Notes: generated from the letters alone by a model not told the origin. A stretch of DNA of 64,000 nucleotides from Shinella sp. PSBB067 (GCF_016839145.1 NZ_CP069303.1:4021001-4085000); one strand, 5' to 3'. Positions 29,265 to 39,136 are shown, counted from the first letter of the stretch. Numbers and translations are program-made.

Positions 29265-29984
29265 TCAGCCCGCGTCGTAAAGGTGCTGCCCCGCCAGCAG
29301 CGCGTCGTCCAGCCGGCCGGCCTCGGGGAAGAGGGACAGCGTTTCCGGCCTGCCGACGCCCGGCACCAGCCGGTGGCAGGGCTCCACCGCGCCGAGCACG
29401 GTCGTGACGGGAATGACGCCCGCCCAGATGGGCAGCGCGAAATCCTCCTCGTCGTCGCCGACGCCCTTGGCGCGCACCTTGGCGGCCGCCTCGTCGATCG
29501 GCATGGCGACGATCGTCGTGGCCTTCGCCTCCTGCGGGGTAATGGGGCGCAGCAGCGCGCTGCGGCCCGGATAGAAACGGTCGACGACGTCGCGCATCGC
29601 CTCGATCTTCTCGTCCGGGTCCTCGACGAGCCGCGCCGTGCCGAAGCACATGGCCGAGCGGTAGTTGGCCGAGTGGTTGAAGCCGGACCGTGCGAGCACC
29701 AGCCCGTCGAGATGGGCGACGGTGAGACAGGCGGGCGTGCCGGCCTTCAGGTGCCGCAACATGCGGCTGGCGGAGGAGCCGTGCCAGTAGAGCGTGTCGC
29801 CCTTGCGCCAGAACAGGGTGGGCGTCGCATAGGGCTGGCCGTCGATGACATAGGCGACATGACACAGCATGGCCGCATCCAGGATGGCGTGCACGGCGGC
29901 GCGGTCGTAGCTGCCGCGCTCGTGCATGCGCTTGACGCGGTTGCGCGGGGTGACGGGGTAGGCTGTTTCGGTCTCGGCGGTCAT
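29265..29984 (-). CDS. Pyridoxamine 5'-phosphate oxidase-family flavoprotein
   Basis: 239 residues of the FMN-binding split-barrel fold, with AMLCHVAYVIDGQPYATPTLFW, DTLYWHGSSASRML and a C-terminal half typical of the PNPOx-like/NimA-type proteins often annotated next to MocR regulators. AAGG lies upstream of the ATG at 29984. It is divergent from a MocR-type gene with only 41 bases between the starts, so the two are almost certainly co-regulated. A role in vitamin B6 or nitro-compound metabolism is inferred from the family and context only. Confidence 0.85.
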   Translation of the reverse strand: MTAETETAYPVTPRNRVKRMHERGSYDRAAVHAILDAAMLCHVAYVIDGQPYATPTLFWRKGDTLYWHGSSASRMLRHLKAGTPACLTVAHLDGLVLARSGFNHSANYRSAMCFGTARLVEDPDEKIEAMRDVVDRFYPGRSALLRPITPQEAKATTIVAMPIDEAAAKVRAKGVGDDEEDFALPIWAGVIPVTTVLGAVEPCHRLVPGVGRPETLSLFPEAGRLDDALLAGQHLYDAG

Positions 29985-30025
29985 TCTGGTCTTGCCTTTC
30001 GGGGAACGGGGCGTCAGGGTGCGCC

Positions 30026-31450
30026 ATGGCATTGGATCGAAAAAGCACCAATTCGAAGGGAAATTCACGGACCAATCCGCCGGACTGGTCAGCGCTCGTC
30101 CCCGTCCTGCCGGCCACAGGTCGGCGCACGCCGGCGCTCTACCGGGAACTGCGGCGGCTGATCGAGGCCGGCGACATCGCGCCCGGCAGCAAGCTGCCGC
30201 CCTCGCGGGATCTGGCGCGGCGTCTGCGGACCGCGCGCGGCAGCGTGGTTGCCGCCTTCGAGATGCTGATCGCGGAGGGCTATGCGGTTGCCCGCACCGG
30301 CGCGGGCACCTTCGTCGCCGACCGGGTGCCGAACATGCGGCCGGCCGCTCCCGTGGAGACGGCGGCGGCCGAACCGGCAATGCCGCTTCCCGGGACACTC
30401 GGTGTCGCCATGGCCGACGCGCGCACGCTCAATCTCTTCCGCACCCTGCTTTCGCGCCATCTCGTCCGGCCCGGCCCGGAGCATTTCCAGTACGGCGATC
30501 CGCGCGGCGGGGCCGCGCTGCGCCAGGCCGTCGCCGCCTATCTCCGGCAGGCGCGCGGTGTGCGCTGCGAGGCGCGCTCCATCGTCATCACGACGGGCAC
30601 GCAGCAGGGCATCGACCTCGTCATCCGCAGCGTGCTGTCGCCGGGCGAGCGGGTGATGCTGGAGGATCCGTGCTATCCCAGCGCCCGCGCCGCCTTCGCC
30701 GGCAACGGACTCGACCTTGCCGGCCTTGCGGTCGATGCGGAGGGCGCCGACATCGGCTTGGCGGTGCCGGGCGCCCGCGCGGTCTACGTGACCCCCTCGC
30801 ACCAGTTCCCGCTCGGCGTGACGATGAGCATGCGCCGCCGCCTCGCCCTCATCGACTGGGCGCGGGAAACGGGCGGCTGGATCATCGAGGACGATTACGA
30901 CAGCGAGTTCCGCTTCGCCGGCCCGCCGCTCGCCGCCATGCAGGGCATGGACGACAGCAGCCGCGTCATCTACCTCGGCACCTTCTCGAAGGTGCTCTTT
31001 CCCGGCCTCAGGCTCGGCTATGCCGTCATTCCCGATCCGCTCCTGGAGACGGTGGTGGCGCTGCGCGGCCGCAGCGACCGCAGCCCGCCGACGCTGGCCG
31101 AGGCGGCGCTGACCGACCTCATCCGCGAGGGTCACTTCGCCGCCCATCTGCGCCGCGCCCGGCGTAAGGCGCAGGCCGCGCGCGACGCGCTGGTTGCTGG
31201 GCTCGCCTCGGCACCGGGCCTTTCGGTCGACGTTCCCGATCAGGGCCTGCACCTCGTCGCCCGCCTGCCGGCGCGGCTGGAAGATGTCGAGGCCGTCGAG
31301 ATCGCCCGCAAAGCCGGGCTCGGCGCGCGCGCCCTGTCGTCGATGGCCGTCACCAACCCGCCCCGGCAGGGCCTTGTGATCGGCTTTTCCGGCTTCCCGC
31401 CGGAGGTCCTTCATGCGGCCGCGACGCGCTTTGCGGCCGCCATCGGCTAG
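30026..31450 (+). CDS. MocR/PdxR-type GntR regulator fused to an aminotransferase domain
   Basis: 474 residues: a GntR winged helix (about 35-95, with LYRELRRLIEAGDIAPGSKLPPSRDLARRL and TGAGTFVADR) followed by a type I aminotransferase-like domain. The PLP Lys is in IYLGTFSKVLFPGLRLGY and the Asp/Tyr pair in IIEDDYDSEFRF. MocR proteins use PLP as effector and regulate vitamin B6 or amino-acid genes. The divergent flavoprotein gene is the probable target. Its TAG stop is the first triplet of a palindromic repeat. Confidence 0.92.
   Translation: MALDRKSTNSKGNSRTNPPDWSALVPVLPATGRRTPALYRELRRLIEAGDIAPGSKLPPSRDLARRLRTARGSVVAAFEMLIAEGYAVARTGAGTFVADRVPNMRPAAPVETAAAEPAMPLPGTLGVAMADARTLNLFRTLLSRHLVRPGPEHFQYGDPRGGAALRQAVAAYLRQARGVRCEARSIVITTGTQQGIDLVIRSVLSPGERVMLEDPCYPSARAAFAGNGLDLAGLAVDAEGADIGLAVPGARAVYVTPSHQFPLGVTMSMRRRLALIDWARETGGWIIEDDYDSEFRFAGPPLAAMQGMDDSSRVIYLGTFSKVLFPGLRLGYAVIPDPLLETVVALRGRSDRSPPTLAEAALTDLIREGHFAAHLRRARRKAQAARDALVAGLASAPGLSVDVPDQGLHLVARLPARLEDVEAVEIARKAGLGARALSSMAVTNPPRQGLVIGFSGFPPEVLHAAATRFAAAIG
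30031..30052. promoter_or_regulatory. Possible MocR operator in the divergent control region
   Basis: ATTGG and CCAAT arms separated by 12 bases, lying in the first codons of the MocR gene and upstream of the flavoprotein gene. Short arms, so tentative. Confidence 0.3.
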
Positions 31451-31514
31451 AGCATTTCCAGCCGGAGCGGGATCGCTTCGGCGCCGGATAATGCGATAAA
31501 AACAAAATGCTCTA
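31448..31514. repeat. Palindromic-ended intergenic repeat providing two stop codons
   Basis: Ends are TAGAGCATTT (31448) and AAATGCTCTA (31514), a perfect 10-bp inverted pair. The inner part matches the widely dispersed rhizobial repeat as I recall it. The first TAG is the MocR stop and the last CTA is the stop of the convergent amidotransferase gene. No other sequence lies between the genes. Confidence 0.85.
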
Positions 31515-32219
31515 GGTCTGCGGGATCGTCGCCACCCAGGCGCGGGCGAGCGCAAGGCCGGTGGCGTCGGCGCGCGGGCCGTTCTCGGCGGCAAGGGCCG
31601 CGCGCCGCTCGTACCATTCGGGGGCCGTGCCGGCGATCTGGTCCGGGAAGGTCGCCACCCATTCGTCGACCACCTGCCGGCTCGCCTCGAAATGGAACTG
31701 CGTGCCGTAGACGGCGCGGCCGATACGGAAGGCCTGGTTTTCCGCGGTGCCGTTGGTGGCGAGCCGCACCGCGCCCTCCGGCAGCGAGAAGGTGTCACTG
31801 TGCCACTGGAAGATCGGGAAGCTGGCCGGGGCGGCCGACAGCACCGGATCGCTCGCGCCCTCCGTCGTCAGCGCCACGCTGCACCAGCCGAATTCGGGGG
31901 CGGTGCCGATATGGTTCCGGGCGCCATAGGTCCGCGCCAGAAGCTGGCTGCCGAGACAGACGCCGAGCACCGACTTGTCCGCATCGCCGAAGCGGCGCAT
32001 CAGCGCGGCGAGCGCCGGCAGGTAGCCATGGCTTTCGTCGTCCAGCGCGTTCTGCGGCCCGCCCATGACGACGATCGCGTCATGGCCCGTCTCGTCCGCG
32101 GGCAGGGCATCGCCGGCATGGGGCCGGCAGATGTCGAGGTCCGCGCCCGCCTCTTCGAGCGCGACGCCGATCTGCCCGAGCAGCGTCACCTTGTCGTTCT
32201 CGACCACCAGAACCCGCAT
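31512..32219 (-). CDS. Class I glutamine amidotransferase
   Basis: 235 residues. The nucleophile Cys is in VLGVCLGSQLLARTYG and the His/Glu pair in VYGTQFHFEAS, with DAIVVMGGPQNALDD upstream. The group is GuaA-like stand-alone amidotransferases that act on glutamine or gamma-glutamyl compounds. No synthase partner is adjacent. The C-terminal 40 residues (AGTAPEWYERRAAL) are typical of this subfamily. The stop comes from the repeat. Confidence 0.88.
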   Translation of the reverse strand: MRVLVVENDKVTLLGQIGVALEEAGADLDICRPHAGDALPADETGHDAIVVMGGPQNALDDESHGYLPALAALMRRFGDADKSVLGVCLGSQLLARTYGARNHIGTAPEFGWCSVALTTEGASDPVLSAAPASFPIFQWHSDTFSLPEGAVRLATNGTAENQAFRIGRAVYGTQFHFEASRQVVDEWVATFPDQIAGTAPEWYERRAALAAENGPRADATGLALARAWVATIPQT

Positions 32220-32291
32220 GCGATACTCCCGCTTCTAATACCGCGCGACACAACCACGGCGCATCGCCCGGTTCAAGTGCCCCGGCAACGC

Positions 32292-32720
32292 TCAGGGATG
32301 GATCACGCCCTTGCGCAGGATGACATTCGCATAAAGCCGCCGCTCGCCGGTCTGTACGAGCGTGTGGGCGGCGCGCACCCGGTCGTAGAAATCGGCGCCG
32401 ACGAGCGGCACAACGGTGCGTTCCGGCTCGTGCCGGGCGCAGCAGTCGATGATCTCGCGATGCACGGGTTCCAGCCGGTCGCGCTCCTGCCGGTAGGTGG
32501 AGCGGAAGATCGCCTCCTCGACGAAATCGTCGACGGGCAGCACCGAAAGCACGGCGTCCAGCGCGGGAATGAGCGCCACGCCGTCGAGCCGGACCAGCCG
32601 GCGGGCATGTTCGACACCCGGATAGTTGCCGTCGACGAGGGCGATCTCGTCGCCGTGGCCCATGGCGCGCAGCGTCGCGAGCAGGTCCGGGCTCAGGATG
32701 GGGTCGATACCTTTCAGCAT
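32292..32720 (-). CDS. RbsD/FucU-family sugar mutarotase
   Basis: 142 residues. Begins MLKGIDPILSPDLLATLRAMGHGDEIALVDGNYP, with the conserved His and Asp of the family, and ends YANVILRKGVI. FucU/RbsD enzymes interconvert sugar anomers. The ATG at 32720 lies 2 bases after the end of the ROK regulator's TGA, so they form an operon. With the divergent frc transporter, it probably supplies the anomer needed for the imported sugar. Confidence 0.9.
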   Translation of the reverse strand: MLKGIDPILSPDLLATLRAMGHGDEIALVDGNYPGVEHARRLVRLDGVALIPALDAVLSVLPVDDFVEEAIFRSTYRQERDRLEPVHREIIDCCARHEPERTVVPLVGADFYDRVRAAHTLVQTGERRLYANVILRKGVIHP

Positions 32721-32721
32721 T

Positions 32722-33951
32722 TCAGGCAAGCTCCTTGAAGAGGACGTTCTGGTCGGGAAGATAGCGGGAGAAGAGCGGCAGGCTCGCCCCGCCGATCGAG
32801 CGGGCATGGCTGCCGACGGCGCCCGCGACGATTTCCGGCAGCGTCACGCCTTGGAGGTCGAGCCGGGCGACGGCGGCCTGCGTCGCCGCGACCACCCGCT
32901 CGCGCATCCAGGCTGGAAAGCCGCCGTCGATGATCACGGCGGAAAAGTCGATGACGGACGCCGAGGCGACGACCGCCTGGGCGAGGGCGGCGGCCGTATC
33001 CTCGATCCAGATGTCGAGCGGCGCGCCGAAATCGACCCACTCGTCGGGCGAATACCAGAGCGGCTCCGGGTCGATCCCGTGTTCGCGCAGCAGGTTTTCC
33101 AGCCGGTAGATGGAGGCGATCTTCAGGAGCTGCACCGTCCCGCCGTCGCGGCCCTGCACGGGCAGCGGGCCGATCGCGCCGGCCGTGCCGGTGCGGCCGG
33201 TGAAGAGCGCCGAGTTCAGCACCACGCCGCCGCCGATGAAGGAGCCGATGAAGAGATAGAGGAAATCGGGATATTGCGGGCCGAGGCCGAAGACGAGCTC
33301 GGCCGCGCACGCGCTCGTCGCATCGTTCTGCAGCACGACGGGATAGGGCACGCGCCGGGCGATCTCCGCCTCCAGGTCGACGCCGCGCCACTGGTCCATG
33401 TCGGCCTGCGGCGCGCCCACTTCGCTCGCCCAGCTCCACAGCTCGAAGGGCGTGGCGACGCCGAAGCCGGCGATGCGGGCGCGCTCCTCCGGCGTGATCG
33501 CCGCCTCCAGCTCGGCCAACCCCTCCTCGACGAAGGCGAGCAGCGGGCCGGGCATGGGATAGGCGAAGGTGCGCCGCACCCGTCGGCGGATGCCGCCGAC
33601 GAAATCCATCATCACGATGTCGGCGCTGCGGCGGCCGATCTTCAGCCCGAAGGAATAGACGGCGTCGGGATTGAGCAGCATGGGCACCGAGGGTTGGCCG
33701 ACCTTGCCGCGCATCGGCGTGCCGCGCATCAGCAGCCCCTCGGCCTCGAGCGCCCGCATGATGACGGTGACGGTCTGGGCGGAAAGCCCGCTGCGCCGGG
33801 CGATCTCCGCCTTGGAAAGGCTGCCGTGCCGGCGCACCAGCGACATGACCAGGCGCTCGTTATAGGCGCGCACGCGCACCTGGTTGGCGCCCCCGGACGG
33901 GTCGAGGATCTCGGCCGGCGACGCGGATGCCGCCGCGGCGTTCTTTGTCAT
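32722..33951 (-). CDS. frcR: ROK-family transcriptional regulator of the frc operon
   Basis: 409 residues. N-terminal winged helix (about 25-85, with LSKAEIARRSGLSAQTVTVIMRALEAEGLL) joined to a ROK sugar-kinase-like domain (GFGVATPFELWSW, VLQNDATSACAAELVFG, LYLFIGSFIGGGVVL, GTAGAIGPLPV). The start at 33951 follows GGAGGAGA. It is divergent from frcBCAK, the same arrangement as FrcR of Sinorhizobium. The zinc-binding Cys cluster usual in ROK kinases is not seen, consistent with a regulator. Confidence 0.85.
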   Translation of the reverse strand: MTKNAAAASASPAEILDPSGGANQVRVRAYNERLVMSLVRRHGSLSKAEIARRSGLSAQTVTVIMRALEAEGLLMRGTPMRGKVGQPSVPMLLNPDAVYSFGLKIGRRSADIVMMDFVGGIRRRVRRTFAYPMPGPLLAFVEEGLAELEAAITPEERARIAGFGVATPFELWSWASEVGAPQADMDQWRGVDLEAEIARRVPYPVVLQNDATSACAAELVFGLGPQYPDFLYLFIGSFIGGGVVLNSALFTGRTGTAGAIGPLPVQGRDGGTVQLLKIASIYRLENLLREHGIDPEPLWYSPDEWVDFGAPLDIWIEDTAAALAQAVVASASVIDFSAVIIDGGFPAWMRERVVAATQAAVARLDLQGVTLPEIVAGAVGSHARSIGGASLPLFSRYLPDQNVLFKELA

Positions 33952-34103
33952 CGTCTCCTCCCATGCCGGTTGGGCGCAAATCGGCCTTCCGGTCCTCTTA
34001 TCGGCTGGCGCTCCGCTCTTCCACCGGAAACGATGCCGCCGGGTTCTGGCCCGATCCTGCGGAGCATGCCACATCGGATTAATAATTCAATTCGATTTAT
34101 TTA

Positions 34104-34132
34104 TTGACACGCATTTCCTTTGATGCTCTCAT
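34104..34132 (+). promoter_or_regulatory. Candidate frcB promoter
   Basis: TTGACA at 34104-34109, a 17-base spacer and TCTCAT as a weak -10. It is immediately preceded by an AT-rich, partly palindromic stretch (34080-34103) unlike the surrounding GC-rich DNA, a plausible ROK binding site. Confidence 0.5.
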
Positions 34133-34233
34133 CATGGCCGGAAGCAAGGTTGACCGGCGGAGGAGCCCCCGGCCCCTGCGACCGGACGGTCCCGCAAGTG
34201 GGGCGCGTCCCGTTTCGTCCTTGGGAGGATACC

Positions 34234-35259
34234 ATGAAGAAGACGATGATTTCCGCCGCTCTCGGCGCGCTTGCGCTCGGCGTCGCCTTTGCCGCGCCGG
34301 CCTCTGCCGCCGATGTCGGCGCCTGCCTGATCACCAAGACCGACACCAATCCCTTCTTCGTCAAGATGAAGGAAGGCGCCGAGGCGAAGGCCAAGGAACT
34401 CGGCGTCACGCTGAAATCCTACGCCGGCAAGATCGACGGCGACTCGGAAAGCCAGGTCGCGGCCATCGAGACCTGCATCGCCGATGGCGCCAAGGGCATC
34501 CTGATCACCGCCTCCGACACCAAGGGCATCGTTCCCTCCGTGCAGAAGGCGCGTGACGCGGGCCTCCTCGTCATCGCCCTCGACACGCCGCTCGAGCCGA
34601 TCGATGCCGCCGACATGACCTTTGCCACCGACAACCTGCTGGCCGGCGAGCTGATCGGCAAGTGGGCCGCCGCCACGCTCGGCGATGCCGCCAAGGATGC
34701 CAGGGTCGCCTTCCTCGACCTGACGCCCTCCCAGCCGTCGGTCGACGTGCTGCGCGACCAGGGCTTCATGAAGGGCTTTGGCATCGACGTGAAGGACATC
34801 AACAAGATCGGCGACGAGGACGATCCGCGCATCGTCGGCCACGACATCACCAACGGCAACGAGGAAGGCGGCCGCACCGCCATGGAAAACCTCCTGCAGA
34901 AGGATCCGTCCATCAACGTCGTGCACACGATCAACGAACCGGCCGCCGCCGGCGCCTATGAGGCGCTGAAGGCCGTCGGCAAGGAAAAGGACGTGCTGAT
35001 CGTCTCGGTCGACGGCGGTTGCCCGGGCGTGCAGAACGTCATCGACGGCGTCATCGGCGCGACCTCGCAGCAGTACCCGCTGATGATGGCCGCCCTCGGC
35101 ATCGAGGCGATCAAGACCTTCGCCGACACCGGCGAGAAGCCGAAGGCGACCGAAGGCAAGGACTTCTTCGACACGGGCGTCGCCCTCGTCACCGACAAGC
35201 CGGCCGCAGGCGTCGAATCGATCGACACCAAGGCCGGCAAGGAAAAGTGCTGGGGCTGA
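34234..35259 (+). CDS. frcB: Fructose ABC transporter periplasmic binding protein
   Basis: 341 residues. Signal peptide of about 25 residues ending PASAA, then a type I sugar-binding protein of the ribose/RbsB fold ([71 protein letters not shown]). The close match in layout to rhizobial FrcB, and the frcC, frcA and frcK order, support the name. GGGAGG precedes the ATG. A strong hairpin follows the stop. Confidence 0.92.
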   Translation: MKKTMISAALGALALGVAFAAPASAADVGACLITKTDTNPFFVKMKEGAEAKAKELGVTLKSYAGKIDGDSESQVAAIETCIADGAKGILITASDTKGIVPSVQKARDAGLLVIALDTPLEPIDAADMTFATDNLLAGELIGKWAAATLGDAAKDARVAFLDLTPSQPSVDVLRDQGFMKGFGIDVKDINKIGDEDDPRIVGHDITNGNEEGGRTAMENLLQKDPSINVVHTINEPAAAGAYEALKAVGKEKDVLIVSVDGGCPGVQNVIDGVIGATSQQYPLMMAALGIEAIKTFADTGEKPKATEGKDFFDTGVALVTDKPAAGVESIDTKAGKEKCWG

Positions 35260-35267
35260 GAGCTCCC

Positions 35268-35294
35268 GGCCGGCCCGGCTTGACCGGGCCGGCC
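35268..35294 (+). terminator. Strong hairpin between frcB and frcC
   Basis: Perfect 11-bp stem GGCCGGCCCGG/CCGGGCCGGCC with loop CTTGA and no T run. Typical of mRNA-stabilising or partial-termination hairpins that raise binding-protein expression over the permease. The following 230 bases to frcC hold no gene that I can support. Confidence 0.75.
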
Positions 35295-35525
35295 ATCCGC
35301 CACGGACGGACCGGGTGACGCAAGGCGCACCCCTGCTGCTTTGACAATCGCGAAAAGACATGGGCACCTTTCTTCTACAGGCGGCGGCGACAGCCGGGAC
35401 CGCTTGCGGGAGGAGGCCGCCCGAAGACGGCGGCAGGTGCGCAAGGCGCCCTATCGATGCGTCCGTGCACCATTTCATCCGGGAAACGCCGCGACGGTCG
35501 GCACCGGAAGGGGAGGACCAGGATC

Positions 35526-36608
35526 ATGAGTGAGACAACGACGGCCTCGCAGCCATCGCAGGAATTCGAGAAGGTGCTATCGGGCAGCTCGACGCAGGTC
35601 GCATCCTTCGATACCAACGACAAGACGCCCCTCCAGAAGTTCCAGCACTTCCTGCACGGCAGCCCATCGGCCGTGCCGCTGATCGTGCTGGTGCTCTCGG
35701 TGGCGGTGTTCGGCGCCGTTCTCGGTGGCAAGTTCTTCTCCGCCTTCACGCTGACGCTCATCCTCCAGCAGGTGGCGATCGTCGGCATCGTCGGCGCGGC
35801 GCAGACGCTGGTGATCCTGACCGCGGGCATCGACCTTTCGGTCGGCGCGATCATGGTGCTCTCCTCCGTCGTCATGGGCCAGTTCACCTTCCGCTACGGC
35901 CTGCCGCCAGCTGTGGCGGTCGCCTGCGGCCTGGCCTGCGGCGCGCTCTGCGGCTATATCAACGGCCTGCTCGTCGCCCGCATGAAGCTGCCGCCCTTCA
36001 TCGTCACGCTCGGCATGTGGCAGGTCATCCTCGCCTCGAACTTCCTCTATTCGGCCAACGAGACGATCCGCTCGCAGGATATCGCCACGCAGGCCCCGCT
36101 GCTGCAGTTCTTCGGCAACAATCTCAAGCTCGGCAGCGCCGTCTTCACCTATGGCGTCATCGCCATGGTGCTGCTCGTCGCCGTCCTCTGGTACGTGCTG
36201 AACCACACCGCCTGGGGCCGCCATGTCTATGCGGTCGGCGACGACCCTGATGCGGCGGAGCTGGCCGGCGTCAACGTCAAGCGCATGCTGGTCTCGGTCT
36301 ATACGCTGTCCGGCCTCATCTGCGCGCTCGCCGGCTGGGCGCTCATCGGCCGCATCGGCTCGGTCTCGCCGACCGCCGGCCAGTTCGCCAACATCGAATC
36401 GATAACGGCGGTGGTGATCGGCGGCCTCTCGCTGTTCGGCGGGCGCGGCTCGATCCTCGGCATGATCTTCGGCGCGCTCATCGTCGGCGTCTTCTCGCTC
36501 GGCCTTCGCCTCATCGGCACGGACCCGCAATGGACCTATCTCCTGATCGGCGTCCTCATCATCTCGGCCGTCGCAATCGACCAGTGGATCAGAAAGGTAG
36601 CAGGCTGA
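35526..36608 (+). CDS. frcC: Fructose ABC transporter permease
   Basis: 360 residues, about ten hydrophobic segments after a 45-residue cytoplasmic N-terminus. Carries the RbsC-family motifs ILTAGIDLSVGAIMVLSSVV, MKLPPFIVTLGMWQ and the coupling loop YAVGDDPDAAELAGVNVKR. The ATG follows GGGGAGGA. Its TGA overlaps the frcA start (TGATG). It forms the inner-membrane channel for the sugar delivered by FrcB. Confidence 0.92.
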   Translation: MSETTTASQPSQEFEKVLSGSSTQVASFDTNDKTPLQKFQHFLHGSPSAVPLIVLVLSVAVFGAVLGGKFFSAFTLTLILQQVAIVGIVGAAQTLVILTAGIDLSVGAIMVLSSVVMGQFTFRYGLPPAVAVACGLACGALCGYINGLLVARMKLPPFIVTLGMWQVILASNFLYSANETIRSQDIATQAPLLQFFGNNLKLGSAVFTYGVIAMVLLVAVLWYVLNHTAWGRHVYAVGDDPDAAELAGVNVKRMLVSVYTLSGLICALAGWALIGRIGSVSPTAGQFANIESITAVVIGGLSLFGGRGSILGMIFGALIVGVFSLGLRLIGTDPQWTYLLIGVLIISAVAIDQWIRKVAG

Positions 36609-37384
36609 TGGCTCTCGAACCCATTCTCACCGCACGCGGTCTGGTCAAGCGATACGGCCGCGTCACCGCCCTCGACAATGCCGATTTCGACCTCTATCCC
36701 GGCGAGATCCTCGCCGTGATCGGCGACAACGGCGCGGGCAAGTCCTCGATGATCAAGGCCATTTCCGGCGCCATCACGCCGGACGAGGGCGAGATCAGGC
36801 TGGAGGGCCAGCCGGTCAGCTTCCGCTCGCCCATCGACGCGCAGAAAGCCGGTATCGAGACCGTCTACCAGAACCTCGCGCTCTCGCCGGCGCTCTCGAT
36901 CGCCGACAACATGTTCCTCGGCCGCGAGATCAGGAAGCCCGGCGTCATGGGCAGCGTCTTCCGCAAGCTCGACCGGAGCGCGATGGAGAAATTCGCCCGC
37001 GACAAGCTTTCCGAACTCGGCCTGATGACGATCCAGAACATCAACCAGGCGGTGGAGACGCTTTCGGGCGGCCAGCGCCAGGGCGTGGCCGTGGCCCGCG
37101 CGGCGGCCTTCGGCTCGAAGGTCATCATCCTCGACGAGCCGACGGCGGCGCTCGGCGTCAAGGAGAGCCGGCGCGTGCTGGAGCTCATCCTCGACGTGCG
37201 CCGGCGCGGCATCCCCATCGTGCTCATCTCGCACAACATGCCGCATGTCTTCGAGGTGGCGGACCGCATCCATATCCACCGCCTCGGCCGGCGATTGACC
37301 GTCATCAACCCGAAGGACTACACCATGTCCGATGCCGTCGCCTTCATGACGGGGGCCAAGGTGCCGGAGGCCATTGCCGCATGA
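36608..37384 (+). CDS. frcA: Fructose ABC transporter ATPase
   Basis: 258 residues, a single ABC domain (most sugar ABC ATPases of this class have two). Walker A GDNGAGKSS at about 39-47, signature LSGGQRQGVAVARAAAFGS, Walker B VIILDEPTAALGV and switch His in LISHNM. It couples ATP hydrolysis to FrcC. The start overlaps the frcC stop; the stop overlaps frcK (ATGA). Single-domain size matches rhizobial FrcA. Confidence 0.93.
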   Translation: MALEPILTARGLVKRYGRVTALDNADFDLYPGEILAVIGDNGAGKSSMIKAISGAITPDEGEIRLEGQPVSFRSPIDAQKAGIETVYQNLALSPALSIADNMFLGREIRKPGVMGSVFRKLDRSAMEKFARDKLSELGLMTIQNINQAVETLSGGQRQGVAVARAAAFGSKVIILDEPTAALGVKESRRVLELILDVRRRGIPIVLISHNMPHVFEVADRIHIHRLGRRLTVINPKDYTMSDAVAFMTGAKVPEAIAA

Positions 37385-38004
37385 TCTCGCCTGCCACGAT
37401 CGTGGATGCGGTGTTGCGGCGCGCGGGAGACGCGCGCCGCTTCCTCGTCGGCCTCGCCGGCCCGCCGGCGGCCGGCAAGTCGACGCTGGCGGACGCTCTG
37501 CGCGAGGGCCTCCTCGCCCGCGGCGAGAGCGCCGAGATCCTGCCGATGGACGGCTTCCACATGGACAACGGCATCCTCGCGGCGCGCGGCCTGCTTCAGC
37601 GCAAGGGCGTGCCGGAGAGCTTCGACGGCCGCGGCTTCATCGACATCGTCCACGCGCTGAAAAAGGCGGACGGCGAGGTGCTCGTGCCGGTCTTCGACCG
37701 CGCGCGCGAGCTTGCCATCAATGCCGCGCGCGCCATTCCCGGGGAAACGCGCTTCATCATCGCGGAGGGCAATTACCTGCTCTTCAAGGATTCGCCGTGG
37801 GACAGGCTCGACGGCGTCTTCGACTTCACCATCTTCGTCGGCCCGCCCTATCCTGTGCTGGAGGCGCGGCTGCGCCAGCGCTGGCTGGGCTATGCGCTGC
37901 CGGAGGACCAGATCGGCTGGAAGCTCTACGGCAACGACCTGCCGAACGGAAAGCGCATCCTGGAGAATTCCCGCCCCGCCGATCTCCATATCGACCTCTT
38001 TTGA
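37381..38004 (+). CDS. frcK: FrcK, P-loop kinase of the frc operon
   Basis: 207 residues with a P-loop [12 protein letters not shown] (about 24-35), similar to pantothenate/uridine kinases, then [10 protein letters not shown] and [11 protein letters not shown]. This arrangement matches FrcK, the kinase-like protein in the fructose transport operon of Sinorhizobium. Its ATG overlaps the frcA stop. It may phosphorylate the incoming sugar, but its substrate has not been established to my knowledge. Confidence 0.9.
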   Translation: MISPATIVDAVLRRAGDARRFLVGLAGPPAAGKSTLADALREGLLARGESAEILPMDGFHMDNGILAARGLLQRKGVPESFDGRGFIDIVHALKKADGEVLVPVFDRARELAINAARAIPGETRFIIAEGNYLLFKDSPWDRLDGVFDFTIFVGPPYPVLEARLRQRWLGYALPEDQIGWKLYGNDLPNGKRILENSRPADLHIDLF

Positions 38005-38065
38005 GGCGATTGTCCTTGCGGCGCGCGGATGCTATCGCAGCCGCAAAGACGCGGGAGAGACGCCG

Positions 38066-39106
38066 ATGACCACAGAACTCACCATCCGCCGGCCCGATGA
38101 CTGGCACCTGCACCTGCGCGACGGGGCCATGCTGGAAGGCGTGATCGCCGACACCAGCCGCCATTTCGCCCGCGCCATCATCATGCCGAACCTCGTGCCG
38201 CCGGTCGTCACCACGGCGGACGCGGCCGCCTACCGCGACCGCATCCTCGCCGCCGTGCCGAAGGGCGACCGGTTCGAGCCGCTGATGACGCTCTACCTCA
38301 CCGAGCACACCGATCCCGACGACGTGGAAGCCGGCTACAAAAGCGGCCTGATCCGTGCGGTAAAACTCTATCCGGCCGGCGCGACGACCAATTCCCACGG
38401 CGGCGTGCGCGACATGGACAAGGCGATGCCGGTGCTGGAGCGAATGGCGAAGATCGGCCTGACGCTCTGCGTGCACGGCGAGGTCACGACGCCCGAGGTC
38501 GATATCTTCGACCGCGAGGCCGTGTTCATCGAGACGGTGCTGGACCCGCTGCGCAAACGCCTGCCCGAGCTGCGCGTCACCATGGAGCATGTGACGACGC
38601 GGAACGGCATCGACTACATCAGGGCGGCGAAGGACAACCTCGCCGGCTCGATCACCACCCATCACCTGATCATCAACCGCAACGCCATCCTCGTCGGCGG
38701 CATCAAGCCGCATTACTACTGCCTGCCCGTCGCCAAGCGCGAGGAGCACCGGCTGGCGCTGCGCGCCGCCGCAACCTCCGGCGACAGGCGCTTCTTCCTC
38801 GGCACGGACAGCGCGCCGCATGTCGATCCGCTAAAGGAATGCGCCTGCGGCTGCGCCGGCATCTACACCTCGATCAACACGATGAGCTGCCTTGCCCATG
38901 TCTTCGAGGAGGAGGGCGCGCTCGACAGGCTCGAAGCCTTCGCCTCGCTGAACGGCCCGGCCTGGTACGGTCTGCCGGTAAACGAGGAGACGATCCGCCT
39001 CGTCAGGCGGGAGGCGCCCGTGTCCTACCCCGCGAAGATCGAGACGGGTGCGGGGCCGGTGACGGTGTTCGACCCGATGTTCCCGCTGCACTGGGACGTC
39101 TCCTGA
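38066..39106 (+). CDS. pyrC: Dihydroorotase
   Basis: 346 residues of class II dihydroorotase, the zinc enzyme of pyrimidine synthesis that closes carbamoyl-aspartate to dihydroorotate. Zinc ligands His14 and His16 in [10 protein letters not shown], the carboxylated Lys100 in [12 protein letters not shown], further His residues in CVHGEV and TMEHVTT, and the catalytic Asp in [16 protein letters not shown] precedes the ATG. It follows frcK by 61 bases without a visible terminator. Confidence 0.95.
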   Translation: MTTELTIRRPDDWHLHLRDGAMLEGVIADTSRHFARAIIMPNLVPPVVTTADAAAYRDRILAAVPKGDRFEPLMTLYLTEHTDPDDVEAGYKSGLIRAVKLYPAGATTNSHGGVRDMDKAMPVLERMAKIGLTLCVHGEVTTPEVDIFDREAVFIETVLDPLRKRLPELRVTMEHVTTRNGIDYIRAAKDNLAGSITTHHLIINRNAILVGGIKPHYYCLPVAKREEHRLALRAAATSGDRRFFLGTDSAPHVDPLKECACGCAGIYTSINTMSCLAHVFEEEGALDRLEAFASLNGPAWYGLPVNEETIRLVRREAPVSYPAKIETGAGPVTVFDPMFPLHWDVS

Positions 39107-39136
39107 GAAGTCGCCGCCACGCACGGCACCGAAAGA

